64,000 nt of DNA from Micromonospora cathayae. GTDB taxonomy: Bacteria; Actinomycetota; Actinomycetes; Mycobacteriales; Micromonosporaceae. The DNA lies in contig NZ_CP118615.1 of NCBI RefSeq assembly GCF_028993575.1, positions 1,178,001 to 1,242,000 on the forward strand, read 5' to 3'. Below are positions 25,738-34,941 of the stretch, one piece after another (position 1 is the first letter of the stretch; the number at the start of each line of letters is the position of its first letter). A program made the translations under genes and the position numbers. A model generated the notes under the pieces. It was not told the origin of the DNA. It worked only from the letters and a program-made list of their open reading frames with translations, and ran no database searches.

Positions 25738-26910
25738 CTACAGCAGCTCGACGATGGTGGCGTTGGCCATGCCGCCGCCCTCGCACATGGTCTGCAGGCC
25801 GTACCGGATGCCGTTGTCCCGCATGTGCTGGAGCATCGTGGTCATGATCCGGGCCCCGGACGCGCCGAGCGGGTGCCCGAGGGCGATCGCCCCGCCGCGC
25901 GGGTTCAGCCGCTCCGGGTCCGCCTCCGTCTCGGCCAGCCAGGCCAGCGGTACCGGGGCGAACGCCTCGTTCACCTCGTACACCCCGATCTCCTCGATGC
26001 CCAGCCCGGCGCGGCGCAGCGCCTTCGCGGTGGCCGGGATCGGGGCGGTGAGCATGGTGACTGGGTCGTCGGCGGCGACGACGGCGGTGTGCACCCGGGC
26101 CAGCGGGCGCAGGCCGTGCCGCCTGGCCCACTCGGCGGTGGTGACGGCGAGCGCCGCCGCGCCGTCGGAGATCTGCGACGCGGAGCCGGCGGTGACCACG
26201 CCGTCGGCGCGGAACGGGGTCTTCAGCTCGCCGAGTTTCGCCAGCGAGGTGTCCCGGCGGATGCCCTCGTCGGCGGCGAGCTTGCCGCCGTCGGCCAGCG
26301 CGACCGGGGCCAGTTCGGGGTCGAACGCCCCGGCGTCCTGCGCGGCGGCTGCCTTCTCGTGGCTGGCCAGGGCGTACTCGTCGAGCTGGGTACGGGAGAA
26401 GTGCCAGCGTTCGGCGATCAGCTCCGCGCCGACGCCCTGGTTGAACGGCAGCGGCTCGTCCTCGGCGAACCCGCGGACGCCCCGGTACCGGTCCCGGACC
26501 TGGTCGCTGAAGGGCAGGCCACCGGCGACGCTGGAGCCCATCGGCACCCGGGTCATCGACTCGACGCCCCCGGCGACCACCAGGTCGGCCTGCCCGGAGA
26601 GGACGGTGGCGGCGGCGAAGTGCAGCGCCTGCTGGCTGGAGCCGCACTGCCGGTCGAGCGTGGTGCCGGGGACGGACTCCGGCCAGCCGGCGGCGAGTAC
26701 GGCGTTGCGGGCGATGTTCCACGACTGCTCGCCGACCTGGGAGACGCAGCCCCAGATCACGTCGTCGACCTGCGCCGGGTCGATGCCGGTGCGCTCGGCG
26801 AGGGCCCGCAGCACGTGCGCCGAGAGGTCGACCGGGTGCACCCCGGCCAGGCTGCCCTTGCGTCGCCCGACCGGGGTCCGCACCGCGCCGACGATAACCG
26901 CGTCACTCAT
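25738..26910 (-). CDS. acetyl-CoA C-acyltransferase (thiolase)
   Basis: The 390-residue protein is a full-length thiolase that cleaves or forms beta-ketoacyl-CoA. It has the nucleophile C89 (DRQCGSSQQAL), the NEAF motif, H346 (GHPLGASGARI) and the second catalytic cysteine C376 (CEGGGMANATIVE). The ATG at 26910 (MSDAVIVGAVRTPVG) is the family start; an upstream ATG at 26964 adds no homologous sequence. It is transcribed alone here, without adjacent beta-oxidation genes, so degradation versus biosynthesis cannot be decided. Confidence 0.95.
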   Translation of the reverse strand: MSDAVIVGAVRTPVGRRKGSLAGVHPVDLSAHVLRALAERTGIDPAQVDDVIWGCVSQVGEQSWNIARNAVLAAGWPESVPGTTLDRQCGSSQQALHFAAATVLSGQADLVVAGGVESMTRVPMGSSVAGGLPFSDQVRDRYRGVRGFAEDEPLPFNQGVGAELIAERWHFSRTQLDEYALASHEKAAAAQDAGAFDPELAPVALADGGKLAADEGIRRDTSLAKLGELKTPFRADGVVTAGSASQISDGAAALAVTTAEWARRHGLRPLARVHTAVVAADDPVTMLTAPIPATAKALRRAGLGIEEIGVYEVNEAFAPVPLAWLAETEADPERLNPRGGAIALGHPLGASGARIMTTMLQHMRDNGIRYGLQTMCEGGGMANATIVELL

Positions 26911-26973
26911 GTCTACTCCCCGGTAACCTTGAGGTCCCTCGATCCTACGTCCTCGGCACGGCATCCTGGACGG

Positions 26974-27408
26974 ATGAGTACCGAACCCTCCGTGTCCACC
27001 GTCCGGCAGTGGCGGGTGCCGGTGAAACTGCCGGTGGTGAAGCTGGCCGGGGCGCTGCTCCTGGTGGCGCTCGGGCTGCTGTTCGCCGAGGGTGACCCGG
27101 TCCAGCTCGTGCTGGCCGGGCTGGGCGCGGCCGGGTTGACCGGCTGGGCGTTACGTGACCTGCTGGCCCCGGTCCGGCTCGCGGTCGACCCGCAGGGCGT
27201 GACCGTGGTCACCGGCTTCGCGGGTCGGCGTCGACTCGACTGGTCCGCCGTCGAGTCGGTCCGGATGGACGACCGGCCCCGCTTCGGGGTTCGCAGCCAG
27301 TTCCTGGAGATCGACGCGGGCGAGTCGTTGTACCTGCTCACCCGGCACGACCTCGGCACCGATCCGGCCGAGGTGGCCGAGTTCCTCCGGGCTCACCGAC
27401 CGGACTGA
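26974..27408 (+). CDS. membrane-anchored PH-domain-like protein
   Basis: The 144-residue product has two closely spaced hydrophobic helices (about 17-55: VVKLAGALLLVALGLLFAEG, VLAGLGAAGLTGWALRDLL). A soluble bacterial PH-like domain follows (AVDPQGVTVVTGFAGRRRLDWSAVESVRMDD...LEIDAGESLYLLTRHDLG). Proteins of this layout are common and uncharacterised in actinobacteria. The ATG at 26974 lies 63 bp from the divergent thiolase start, so the two share a promoter region. Confidence 0.8.
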   Translation: MSTEPSVSTVRQWRVPVKLPVVKLAGALLLVALGLLFAEGDPVQLVLAGLGAAGLTGWALRDLLAPVRLAVDPQGVTVVTGFAGRRRLDWSAVESVRMDDRPRFGVRSQFLEIDAGESLYLLTRHDLGTDPAEVAEFLRAHRPD

Positions 27409-27470
27409 CCGGCCAGGCCCACCGGGGTCGAGCTGGCCGGGTGGGCGGCCCGGCCACAGCCCCCGGACCA

Positions 27471-27554
27471 GCCCGCCCCGCGTCAACCCGCCGGGAGGAC
27501 AGCCCGGCGGAAGCCCGCCCCGCGTCAACCTGCCGGAAGGACGGCCCGGCGGGA
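27471..27554. repeat. 42-bp tandem duplication
   Basis: Two adjacent 42-bp units starting GCCCGCCCCGCGTCAACC lie at 27471-27512 and 27513-27554, differing at about four positions. They occupy the gap between the convergent PH-like and rhomboid genes, where a terminator would be expected. Confidence 0.8.
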
Positions 27555-27578
27555 GTACAGCCTGACGGCAGCCGCCGG

Positions 27579-28514
27579 TCAGCCGCCGAGGAATGCGGCC
27601 CAGCCTCCGAGGAGGGTGGCGGTGCGGACGAGGACCAACCCGAGCAGGGCGACCACGATGACCGCTCCGCCGGCGAACTGGAAGACCGAGCGACGCATCC
27701 GGGGGGCGTAGGCCAGGACCAGGGCCATCAGCGCCCCGGCGACCAGCCCGCCCAGGTGGCCGGCGATGGAGATGCCCGGTACGGCGAAGGTGAAGACCAG
27801 GTTGATCACCAGGATCGGCACCACGGCCGAGGTGTCCCGACCCAGCCTGCGCATGATCACGAAGAGCGCGGCGAACAGGCCGAAGATGGCGGTCGAGGCA
27901 CCGGCGGTGGCCGAGTTGGGCGCGCTGAACAGGTACGCCGCGACGTTCCCGCCGAAGCCGGCGATCAGATAGAGCGCCAGGAACCGCAGCGGACCGAGGG
28001 CCGCCTCCAGCGACCGGCCGAGCACCCACAGCGCCCACATGTTCAGCAGCAGGTGCACCACGCCGTAGTGCAGGAACATGGCGGTGAGCAGGCGGTACCA
28101 CTCGCCCTCGGCGACCCCGTGCACGGCCCCGTCGGGGAACAGCGCCCGGCCCAGCACCGCGCCCCACTCGGTCAGCGGGGTGCTGCCGCCCATCAGACCG
28201 CCGAAGCCGGAACCGCCGGCGGCCGAGTCGCCGCCCCGGTCCGAGGCGATGGAGAGCAGCATCATGATCACGTTCAGGCCGAGCAGGGCCTTGGTCACGT
28301 AGCCCTCGCGGCCGGCGACACCGCCACCGAAGGCGGTACGCGCCGGACGCACCGAACGCCGACCCTCGTCCACGCACTCCGGGCACTGGTGCCCGACGGA
28401 TGCGTCCCGCATGCACTCGGGGCAGATCGGACGGTCACAGCGGGTGCACCGGACGTACGTCTCCCGGCCGGGGTGCCGGTAGCAGACCGGGGTGGTGGGC
28501 GGGGACTCGCTCAC
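27579..28514 (-). CDS. rhomboid-family intramembrane serine protease with N-terminal zinc-binding segment
   Basis: The 311-residue product begins with a B-box-like zinc segment (CYRHPGRETYVRCTRCDRPICPECM...HQCPECV). It is followed by a six-helix rhomboid core. The catalytic serine is S207 in the GAST motif (NSATAGASTAIFG), the histidine is H253 (ISIAGHLGGLVAG), and the oxyanion asparagine is N158 (HLLLNMWALW). The core residues argue for an active protease. The GTG at 28514 (VSESPPTTPV) is chosen over an upstream ATG. The zinc module is common in actinobacterial rhomboids and may bind substrate. Confidence 0.93.
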   Translation of the reverse strand: MSESPPTTPVCYRHPGRETYVRCTRCDRPICPECMRDASVGHQCPECVDEGRRSVRPARTAFGGGVAGREGYVTKALLGLNVIMMLLSIASDRGGDSAAGGSGFGGLMGGSTPLTEWGAVLGRALFPDGAVHGVAEGEWYRLLTAMFLHYGVVHLLLNMWALWVLGRSLEAALGPLRFLALYLIAGFGGNVAAYLFSAPNSATAGASTAIFGLFAALFVIMRRLGRDTSAVVPILVINLVFTFAVPGISIAGHLGGLVAGALMALVLAYAPRMRRSVFQFAGGAVIVVALLGLVLVRTATLLGGWAAFLGG

Positions 28515-28685
28515 GGCCTCGGCCTCCCGTCCACGCACGCGGGGCGCTCAGTCATGCGAGCAAAGGTACCTCGCGCGCGGGCCTGTACCCGGGACACGCG
28601 GACCCGGACCCGGCAGCGGCGACCGCCGGGCCGGGGCGGGGCGTTCGATGCCCCGGGAACGGCGGGCCGGTGAGCCGGGAGCAGC

Positions 28686-28766
28686 GGTCACCCGGCCCGG
28701 GAGTGGCGACCGCCGGGGCGCGGCGGTCCGGGTGGCCCGGGAGCAGCCGCCCCCGGGCCGGTGACC
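28686..28766 (-). terminator. large GC-rich inverted repeat after the cyclophilin gene
   Basis: GGTCACCCGGCCCGGG (28686-28701) is almost the exact complement of 28752-28766 (one base shorter). The 50-base loop contains more self-complementary GC runs. It begins a few bases past the cyclophilin stop and probably folds into a long terminator. The surrounding 28515-28773 holds nothing else. Confidence 0.4.
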
Positions 28767-28773
28767 GGGAAGC

Positions 28774-29304
28774 TCAGGCCGGGGAGCGCTCGATCTGCAC
28801 CCGCTCGATGACCACGTCCGACAGCGGCCGGTCGCTCGGGCCGGTCGGGGTGTTGGCGATCGAGTCGACGACCTTCGCCGAGTCCTCGTCCGCGACCTGA
28901 CCGAAGATGGTGTGCCGGTTGTTCAGGTGCGGCGTCGGGCCGACGGTGATGAAGAACTGCGAGCCGTTGGTGCCCGGCCCGGCGTTCGCCATCGCCAGCA
29001 GGTACGGCCGGTCGAAGCGCAGGTCCGGGTGGAACTCGTCGGCGAACTGGAAGCCCGGCCCGCCCCGCCCGGTGCCGGTCGGGTCACCCATCTGGACCAT
29101 GAAGCCGCTGATCACGCGGTGCGAGATGGTGCCGTCGTAGTACGGCCCGCTGCCCGGCTGGCCGGTGCGCGGGTCCTTGTACTCCTTGGTGCCCTCGGCC
29201 AACTCCACGAAGTTGCGGACGGTCTTCGGAGCGTGGTCGGGGAAGAGCTCCAGCCGGATCGGGCCATGGTTGGTGTGCAGGGTGGCGTAGACAGCCTCGG
29301 CCAC
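28774..29304 (-). CDS. peptidyl-prolyl cis-trans isomerase, cyclophilin type
   Basis: The 176-residue protein is a complete single-domain cyclophilin without signal peptide, so it acts in the cytoplasm. Active-site segments are present: ISHRVISGFMVQMGDPTGTGRGGPG (catalytic Arg and Gln), MANAGPGTNGSQFFIT and LNNRHTIFGQV. The residue equivalent to the Trp that binds cyclosporin is His in HLNNRHT, as in many bacterial enzymes. The ATG at 29304 (MAEAVYATLHTNHG) follows a GAGGAG ribosome site. Confidence 0.95.
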   Translation of the reverse strand: MAEAVYATLHTNHGPIRLELFPDHAPKTVRNFVELAEGTKEYKDPRTGQPGSGPYYDGTISHRVISGFMVQMGDPTGTGRGGPGFQFADEFHPDLRFDRPYLLAMANAGPGTNGSQFFITVGPTPHLNNRHTIFGQVADEDSAKVVDSIANTPTGPSDRPLSDVVIERVQIERSPA

Positions 29305-29421
29305 GGGTACTCCTCACTTGTCGGTCAGTTCCATGCGGATCCTCCCATGTGCCCGATCTGGCAGTGCGGAGGCATCCGAAGGTGGAGGATGACGAAGGAA
29401 CAACTCCCAGGAGGTGGGACC

Positions 29422-30177
29422 GTGTTTGGAATCGGGCGGCGTAAGACCCAGGGGCAGCTGGCCAGGGTCGAACTCGACCGGGGCGTCAATCACCTGATGC
29501 AGGCGGCCACGTACGCGTCCCGGGGGGTCGGCCAGACGGTCAGCCCGCGGGTGCGGGCGGCCCGGGGCGCGGTGGCACCGACCGCCGTGCTGGTCCGGGA
29601 CCGGACCGCCCAGGGGTGGGGTTCGACGGTCGCCACGCTCGCCCCGCTGGCCGTGGCTGCCCGGGGTCGCGCGGCCCAGGCCGGCACGGTGGCGAAGAAG
29701 GCGAAGGCGAAGAACATGCGAATGGTCAAGCAGCAGAAGAAGAAGGCCCGTCGGGGCGGGGGCATGATGACCGGCCTGCTCGCCGCCGGCGCGGTGGCCG
29801 GGGTGGCCGGTGCGATCGCGATGCGGCGGCGTCGGGACCGGCAGGAGTGGGCCGAGTACCAGCCCGCCCGCACCGAGCCGCGCAGCCTGGAGCCGATGCA
29901 CGACGAGGTGGAGACCATCGAGGTCCGGACCCCGGCCGCCCCGAAGCCGGAGACCGCGGGTGCGGCGAAGGCCGGCGGCCCGACGGGTGCCGGCAGCTCG
30001 GCCGTGGCGAAGGGCGGCAGCGCCTCCACCACGGCCCCGAGCCCCCAGCCGGTGATCCACCCGAACGACAAGGTCCCCTCGGTGGCCGAGGGTGCCCGCG
30101 ACGTAACCGGGCGGCCGGCCGACGACATCAGCGCGGCGATGGGGAACACCACCAGCGGCGGCACCGGCCGCCGCTGA
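29422..30177 (+). CDS. basic single-span membrane protein, unknown function
   Basis: The 251-residue product has a soluble N-terminal part (RRKTQGQLARVELDRGVNHLMQAATYASRGV), a strongly basic stretch (VAKKAKAKNMRMVKQQKKKA), one membrane helix (about 116-131, MMTGLLAAGAVAGVAGAIA) and a disordered Ala/Pro/Ser-rich tail. Proteins of this shape recur in actinobacteria with no assigned role. The GTG at 29422 is chosen because AGGAGG stands seven bases upstream; an ATG at 29392 is possible. The cyclophilin gene diverges from it. Confidence 0.72.
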   Translation: MFGIGRRKTQGQLARVELDRGVNHLMQAATYASRGVGQTVSPRVRAARGAVAPTAVLVRDRTAQGWGSTVATLAPLAVAARGRAAQAGTVAKKAKAKNMRMVKQQKKKARRGGGMMTGLLAAGAVAGVAGAIAMRRRRDRQEWAEYQPARTEPRSLEPMHDEVETIEVRTPAAPKPETAGAAKAGGPTGAGSSAVAKGGSASTTAPSPQPVIHPNDKVPSVAEGARDVTGRPADDISAAMGNTTSGGTGRR

Positions 30178-30319
30178 GCCTCTGGGAACAGCGCCGGGTC
30201 GGGAGCAGCGCCGGCGAGGCGGGGGTACGCCTCCGCACCGCCGGCGCGCCGCACCACCACCCGGCCCGAAGGCTCCGCGCCGACCGTTGCGGTGCGGAAG
30301 GCTCACCGGTGGGGAAGGC

Positions 30320-31468
30320 TCAGAGCCAGCCGTTGCGGCGGAACCAGCGGTACAGCGCCAGCGAGATCGCCAGCATCAGGGCGAGTACCACCGGATAGCC
30401 GTACGTCATCTTCAGTTCCGGCATGTTCTCGAAGTTCATGCCGTAGATGCCGGCGATCGCGGTCCACACCGCGGCGATGGCGGCCCAGGCGGCGATCTTG
30501 CGCATGTCGTTGTTCTGGTCGACGGTGACCTGCGCCAGCCGGGCCTGGAGAATCGAGTTCAGCAGGTCGTCGTACGAGTTGACCTGCTCGACGGTCCGGC
30601 TGAGGTGGTCCTGCACGTCCCGGAAGTAGCGCCGGATCTCCTTCGGCACGTCCCGGTTGACCTGGGCGGTGAGCGTCATCAGCGGACGCTGCAACGGGAC
30701 CACCGCCCGCTTGAACTCGACCAGTTCCCGCTTCATCTGGTAGATCCGCTGGATCCGGCCGTGGCTCTGCCGGTCGAAGACCTCCGCCTCCAGCACGTCC
30801 AGGTCGTCCTCGACCTGGTCGGCGACCTCCAGGTAGAGGTCCACCACCCGGTCGGTGACCGCGTACGCCACCGCCCACGGGCCGTGCAGCAGCAGGTCGC
30901 GGGTGTTCTCCAGGTCGGCCCGGACGGGCGCGAGCCGGCAGGCGTCCCCGTGCCGGACGCTGATCACGAAGTCCGGGCCGATGAAGAGCATCACCTGACC
31001 GGTCTCCACCACCTCGGAGGTCTCGGTCAGTTCGGTGTGCTCGCAGTACCGGGCGGTGCGCAGCACCAGGAAGCTGACCTCGCCGAACTGCTCCAGCTTG
31101 GGGCGCTGCTGGGCCTTGACGGCGTCCTCGACGGCGAGTTCGTGCAGGCCGTAGGTGGCTGCGATGGCGGTCATCTCGGCCAGTCCCGGCTCGTGCAGGC
31201 CGAGCCAGACGAACGCGTCGGGTTGCCGGCGGGCGGCGGCGAGCGCGTCGGCGTGATGCCAGTCGCCGGGCTGCCGGACGCCCTCGACGTAGAGGGCGCA
31301 GTCCACCACGGAGTTGCGGTCCGGGCCGCTGGCGGCCGGAGGACGGTGGCTGTCCTCGGTGTTGAGGATGCGGCTCATCGCCCGGACCGGTGCCGTCCAG
31401 GCCCGGGGGCGGAGCACCCGGCCGGTGCCGAGGGGTGTGTTCCGGCTCCGATCGGTCCGGTCAGACAT
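30320..31468 (-). CDS. corA: CorA-type magnesium/cobalt channel
   Basis: The 382-residue protein has a long N-terminal cytoplasmic domain and two C-terminal membrane helices. The signature GMN lies at about 343-345 (IAGIYGMNFENMPE), followed by the conserved acidic loop and the second helix ending in basic residues (RWFRRNGWL). CorA forms pentamers that import Mg2+. The 60-residue N-terminal extension before VVDCALYVEG is longer than usual, so a later start is possible. It sits alone, with no riboswitch seen upstream. Confidence 0.94.
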   Translation of the reverse strand: MSDRTDRSRNTPLGTGRVLRPRAWTAPVRAMSRILNTEDSHRPPAASGPDRNSVVDCALYVEGVRQPGDWHHADALAAARRQPDAFVWLGLHEPGLAEMTAIAATYGLHELAVEDAVKAQQRPKLEQFGEVSFLVLRTARYCEHTELTETSEVVETGQVMLFIGPDFVISVRHGDACRLAPVRADLENTRDLLLHGPWAVAYAVTDRVVDLYLEVADQVEDDLDVLEAEVFDRQSHGRIQRIYQMKRELVEFKRAVVPLQRPLMTLTAQVNRDVPKEIRRYFRDVQDHLSRTVEQVNSYDDLLNSILQARLAQVTVDQNNDMRKIAAWAAIAAVWTAIAGIYGMNFENMPELKMTYGYPVVLALMLAISLALYRWFRRNGWL

Positions 31469-31731
31469 GACGGCGCCCTCCTCCCACCCACGGCTGGTGC
31501 GGCTTGCAGGGTACGCCGCCTACCGCCGGTCGGACCGGGCGCGCGGACCGGCACGTCCGGCCCGGGTGGCGTCGGGTGGACCGGACCGCGTCGAAGGGGG
31601 TGAGGTGCGACCCGGCCCACCCGACGCCGTGGGGGCGGGGGATGGTGCTCGCGGCACCGTCGACGTACCGGGACGACCGGGCCCACCAGGGCCTACGACG
31701 TGAACGGTGCTCGCTGCATTGTGGGCCGTCG

Positions 31732-31759
31732 GCCGGCCCGGGTGCAGTCCCGGGCCGGC
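31732..31759. terminator. hairpin in the corA-aminotransferase gap
   Basis: GCCGGCCCGGG (31732-31742) pairs perfectly with CCCGGGCCGGC (31749-31759) over a 6-base loop. It lies about 36 bases past the aminotransferase stop. The remainder of the gap 31469-31794, which is upstream of corA, shows no gene. Confidence 0.65.
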
Positions 31760-31794
31760 TGACGCAGGGTTGACTGTCGGAAAGTTGACAGAAC

Positions 31795-32889
31795 CTAGCC
31801 GCGTACCGCCTGGACCGCCTCGGCCAGTCGACGGACGCCCTCGTCGATCCGGTCGGCGGTGACCGCCGAGAAGGCCAGCCGCAGCGCGTGCCGACCGCCG
31901 TCGAGCAGGAAGTCGCTGCCCTTCACCACGGCCACGCCCCGCTCGGCGGCGGCCGGGGCGAGCCGGTCCACGTCCACGTCCTCCGGCAGTTCCACCCAGA
32001 GGAAGTAGCCACCGTCCGGCTCGACGAAGCGGGCCTCGGGAATGTGCCGGCGCAGCGACTCGCCCAGCACCCGGGCCCGCTCGCCCAGCGCGGTCCGCAC
32101 GGTCTCGATCGACCGCTCGATGTCGCCCGAGACACAGAACTGGTGCACGATCGCCTCGGACACCATGCCCGGCGAGATGTACAGGTTCGTGGCCTTCTTC
32201 GCGATGTCGGCGATCAGGTCCGCCGGACCCACCAGGTAACCGACCCGGACCCCCGGGCAGACCGTCTTGGTGAAGCTGGAGGCGTGCACCACCACGCCCC
32301 GGGTGTCCAGCGACAGCATCGACGGCAGCGGCTCGCCCCGGAACCGGATGTCGGCGTACGGGTCGTCCTCGAAGATGGTGAAGCCGTACTCGGCGGCCAG
32401 GTCGAGCAGCTCACGCCGCTTCTCCAGGGAGAGCGTCACGCCGGCCGGGTTCTGGTAGTTCGGGATGACGTGGGCCAGTCGGGGGCGTACCCCGGACTCC
32501 AGCAGCTTGCGCAGCTCGGCGGTGTCCAGGCCGTCCGGCTGGATGGTGACCGCGTGCAGCTCGCTGCCCTGCCGCTGGAGGTTCAGCAGCGTCCGGTCGT
32601 AGGTGGGTCGTTCCACCACGACGGCGTCGCCGGGGCGGACCAGGTGGTCGAAGAGGAACGCGTCGGCCTGGAGCGAACCGTTGGTGACCAGGACCTGCTC
32701 CGGCTGCACCCCGTGCTTGTCGGCGATCCACTTCCGGAGGGGCGGGTAACCGACGGAGGTGCCGTACGCCGTCACTCCGGCGGGGTCGGCGTCGAAGGCA
32801 CGGACGGCGGCGGCCTTGAGCCCCTCGACATCGACGATGTCCAGCGAGGGAGCGCCACGGGCGAAGGAGATCAGCTGCTCGGCGGTCAT
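31795..32889 (-). CDS. PLP-dependent aminotransferase, 2-aminoadipate/MocR-like fold type I
   Basis: The product is 364 residues from the ATG at 32889 (MTAEQLISFARGAPSLDIV); a GTG at 32958 would add a poorly conserved leader. The aminotransferase core is seen in TNGSLQADAF, IPNYQNPAGVTLSLEKR, EDDPYADIRF and the PLP lysine motif SSFTKTVCPGVRVGYLVGP. It lacks the N-terminal GntR domain of true MocR regulators, so it is an enzyme. Typical substrates of this subgroup are aromatic amino acids or 2-aminoadipate. Substrate identity cannot be read from sequence. Confidence 0.93.
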   Translation of the reverse strand: MTAEQLISFARGAPSLDIVDVEGLKAAAVRAFDADPAGVTAYGTSVGYPPLRKWIADKHGVQPEQVLVTNGSLQADAFLFDHLVRPGDAVVVERPTYDRTLLNLQRQGSELHAVTIQPDGLDTAELRKLLESGVRPRLAHVIPNYQNPAGVTLSLEKRRELLDLAAEYGFTIFEDDPYADIRFRGEPLPSMLSLDTRGVVVHASSFTKTVCPGVRVGYLVGPADLIADIAKKATNLYISPGMVSEAIVHQFCVSGDIERSIETVRTALGERARVLGESLRRHIPEARFVEPDGGYFLWVELPEDVDVDRLAPAAAERGVAVVKGSDFLLDGGRHALRLAFSAVTADRIDEGVRRLAEAVQAVRG

Positions 32890-32992
32890 GGCTACTGAGC
32901 GTACGGGCGGCTGGCGGCTGCTCGCCGACGGCACGGCGATGTCCGCATCCTGAGCCACCGGACCGGGTGACCCGGGACCGGGGGACGACGGT

Positions 32993-33436
32993 TCAGGCGG
33001 CGAGTGGGGTGTCGACGGGGGCCGGTTCGGGCCGCCAGCCCAGGTCGGCCAGGAGGAGTCCCTGGTCGAAGTAGGAGCGCCAGGAGGCGATCAGCCCGTG
33101 CCGGGCCCGGACCACGTCCACCACGTCCCAGCTCACCGTCCGGCCGGTCGGGGCGACCGTACCCAGCGAGGTGTGCAGCGCGCCGGTGTGCGTACCGGTC
33201 ATCCGCTGCTCCACCACCACCCCGCCGGCGGTGTCGACCAGCCCGGTCAGCTCGGGCCGCAGGTCGGGGAAGGCCCCCATCCAGGCCCGCAGCAGCGCGG
33301 GCAGCTCGATCGGCCGGACCGTCAGGCCCGGCATGGAGTAGAAGGCGTCGTCCGCGTACAGCTCGGGCAGCCGGGCGAGGTCCCGCTGGCGGAGCATCGC
33401 GTACTGCTGTTCGACGAGTTCCCTGGCGCTGCGCAT
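32993..33436 (-). CDS. SnoaL-like / ester-cyclase-type NTF2-fold protein
   Basis: The 147-residue protein shows the NTF2-like pattern of SnoaL and steroid-isomerase-related proteins: MRSARELVEQQYAMLRQRDLARLPELYADDAFYSMPG, then FPDLRPELTGLVDTAGGVVVEQRMTGTHTG and the DVVRARHGLIASWRSYFDQ strand. The ATG at 33436 has GGGAGG upstream; an earlier ATG is not supported. The fold hosts cyclases, hydrolases and binding proteins, so no reaction is assigned. It is upstream of the aminotransferase on the same strand (104 bp gap), possibly one unit. Confidence 0.85.
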   Translation of the reverse strand: MRSARELVEQQYAMLRQRDLARLPELYADDAFYSMPGLTVRPIELPALLRAWMGAFPDLRPELTGLVDTAGGVVVEQRMTGTHTGALHTSLGTVAPTGRTVSWDVVDVVRARHGLIASWRSYFDQGLLLADLGWRPEPAPVDTPLAA

Positions 33437-33572
33437 GGTGACCTCCCGGCGACGCGGCACCGGCCCGCGTCCGCCACCTATCTCTACCCGTCGATCGGCC
33501 GCCCACACCCGCCCGGTTGCGCGGGGAGTCCTGGCGGTCGCCGGGACGGTGATCGCTCGCTAGGGTCAAGGC

Positions 33573-34022
33573 GTGTCCACCGAGCCTCTACGCTGCGCAG
33601 GCGCACTGATCGTCGACGACGCCGGCCGTATCTTCTTCCAGCGCCGGTCCCCGCAACGACGACTTTTCCCCAACACCTGGGACATCGCGGGCGGCCATCT
33701 GGAACCGGGTGAGGAGGTCGAGGACGCGCTGCGCCGCGAGGTGGCCGAGGAGACCGGCTGGACCGTCTCGCACGTGCTCGCCGTGGTCGGCGAGTACCGC
33801 TACACCGGCGACGACGGGCTGGAACGGGTGGAGACCGACTTCCTGGTCCGGGTCGACGGTGACCTCGACCGGCCCCGGCTGGAACCGGGCAAGCACACCG
33901 AGTTCCGCTGGCTGGCCGAGCCGGACATCGACGTCCTCGACGAGCACCGCGACGTCAACGACGGCCTGATCCGGCGGATCGCGGAGGACGCGTTCGCCGC
34001 CCTACGTTCGATCGGCCGGTGA
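33573..34022 (+). CDS. NUDIX hydrolase
   Basis: The 149-residue protein holds a complete Nudix box at residues 41-63 (GHLEPGEEVEDALRREVAEE plus TGW), fitting GX5EX7REUXEEXGU. These residues bind the divalent metal that cleaves nucleoside diphosphate-X bonds. The substrate cannot be told. The GTG at 33573 starts the family-typical N-terminus. It overlaps the following gene by four bases (GTGA). Confidence 0.94.
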   Translation: MSTEPLRCAGALIVDDAGRIFFQRRSPQRRLFPNTWDIAGGHLEPGEEVEDALRREVAEETGWTVSHVLAVVGEYRYTGDDGLERVETDFLVRVDGDLDRPRLEPGKHTEFRWLAEPDIDVLDEHRDVNDGLIRRIAEDAFAALRSIGR

Positions 34023-34795
34023 GCGACGGGGTAGAGCTGCCGCCGCACCAGTTCGCGGGGCTGGTCGCCCCGGCGGTGGACCGGATCTTCGTCGCCGGCA
34101 TGCTCGCCGGCCGCGACGGCGGTGGTGCCGAGCTGGCCCAGCGGTACGGCGGCCAGGCCGCCACCGCTTTCCTGGTGGAGTTCCGGACCCGGCTGGCCGC
34201 ACCCGGTGGCACGGTCGACGCGGCCGGTTTCGCGGCGGTGAACCGCTACCGCGATCCCGCCGTCTGCAAACGGGCCATGGACAAGCAGGTGGCCCACGGG
34301 ATGATCCACCGACGCGCCGACGGGGCGTTCTCCGCCACCGAACGCGGGTCCGCCTTCCTCGCCGAGATCTACCAGGTGCACGCCGAGGTCACCGAGGAAC
34401 TCTGGGCCGGTCACGACGACCGGGTGCTCCGGCTGGTGGAGGCGCTCGGGCGGCTGCTCGCGTACACGCTGGTGACGGTGGACGAGGCCGACGACGGCAC
34501 CGCCCCCAGCGCGGCGTTCCGGGCGATGGCCCCGCCGTACGAGCCGGACGGCACCCCGCCGGGCGTGCTGCTGCTCAACCGGCTGGGCACCCTGCGCTAC
34601 CACCGGGCCGACGCGCACGCCGCGGCGTGGACCGCGGCCGGGCACACCGCGACGAGCGTGCAGGCCCTCCCGGACGGGCCGGAGCGGCTGGCGATCGAGC
34701 AGGAGACCGACCGGCGGGCGGCCGGCCCGTACACGGTGCTGGCCCCGGACGAGCGGTTGGCCGTCCTCGCCGACCTGGCCGCCCTGCCCGGCTGA
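34019..34795 (+). CDS. predicted winged-helix DNA-binding protein, unknown role
   Basis: The 258-residue product has no strong family match that I recognise. The middle part (RYRDPAVCKRAMDKQVAHGMIHRRADGAFSATERGSAFLAEIYQVHAEV) has the helix-turn-helix-wing pattern of PadR or MarR proteins. The C-terminal half may be an effector domain. It overlaps the NUDIX gene by four bases, so the two are coupled. The start GTG at 34019 is fixed by that overlap. Paired NUDIX-regulator operons exist in NAD metabolism (NrtR), but NrtR has a single-chain fusion and a different DNA-binding domain. Confidence 0.6.
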   Translation: MSDGVELPPHQFAGLVAPAVDRIFVAGMLAGRDGGGAELAQRYGGQAATAFLVEFRTRLAAPGGTVDAAGFAAVNRYRDPAVCKRAMDKQVAHGMIHRRADGAFSATERGSAFLAEIYQVHAEVTEELWAGHDDRVLRLVEALGRLLAYTLVTVDEADDGTAPSAAFRAMAPPYEPDGTPPGVLLLNRLGTLRYHRADAHAAAWTAAGHTATSVQALPDGPERLAIEQETDRRAAGPYTVLAPDERLAVLADLAALPG

Positions 34796-34941
34796 CAGCT
34801 TCCGCCCGCCGGTCGGCCCGCCCGCCGGTTTGCGCTCGGCCCGGCACCCAGTTGCGGTCGGGCCGGCACCCGGTTGCGGTCGGGCCGTCCGGCGTACGCG
34901 GCTATCCTCCACCGGGGGACGCCACGTGGTACGAGGGAAGG

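Noticed and set aside
24566..26722. Single 718-codon frame joining the phosphotransferase with sequence upstream.
   Set aside because: The part beyond 25645 is antisense to the thiolase gene and is low complexity. The true gene starts at the GTG at 25645.
28515..28773. Possible small gene in the GC-rich gap between rhomboid and cyclophilin genes.
   Set aside because: No frame has a ribosome site or plausible composition. The sequence is dominated by inverted GC runs that look like terminator structure.
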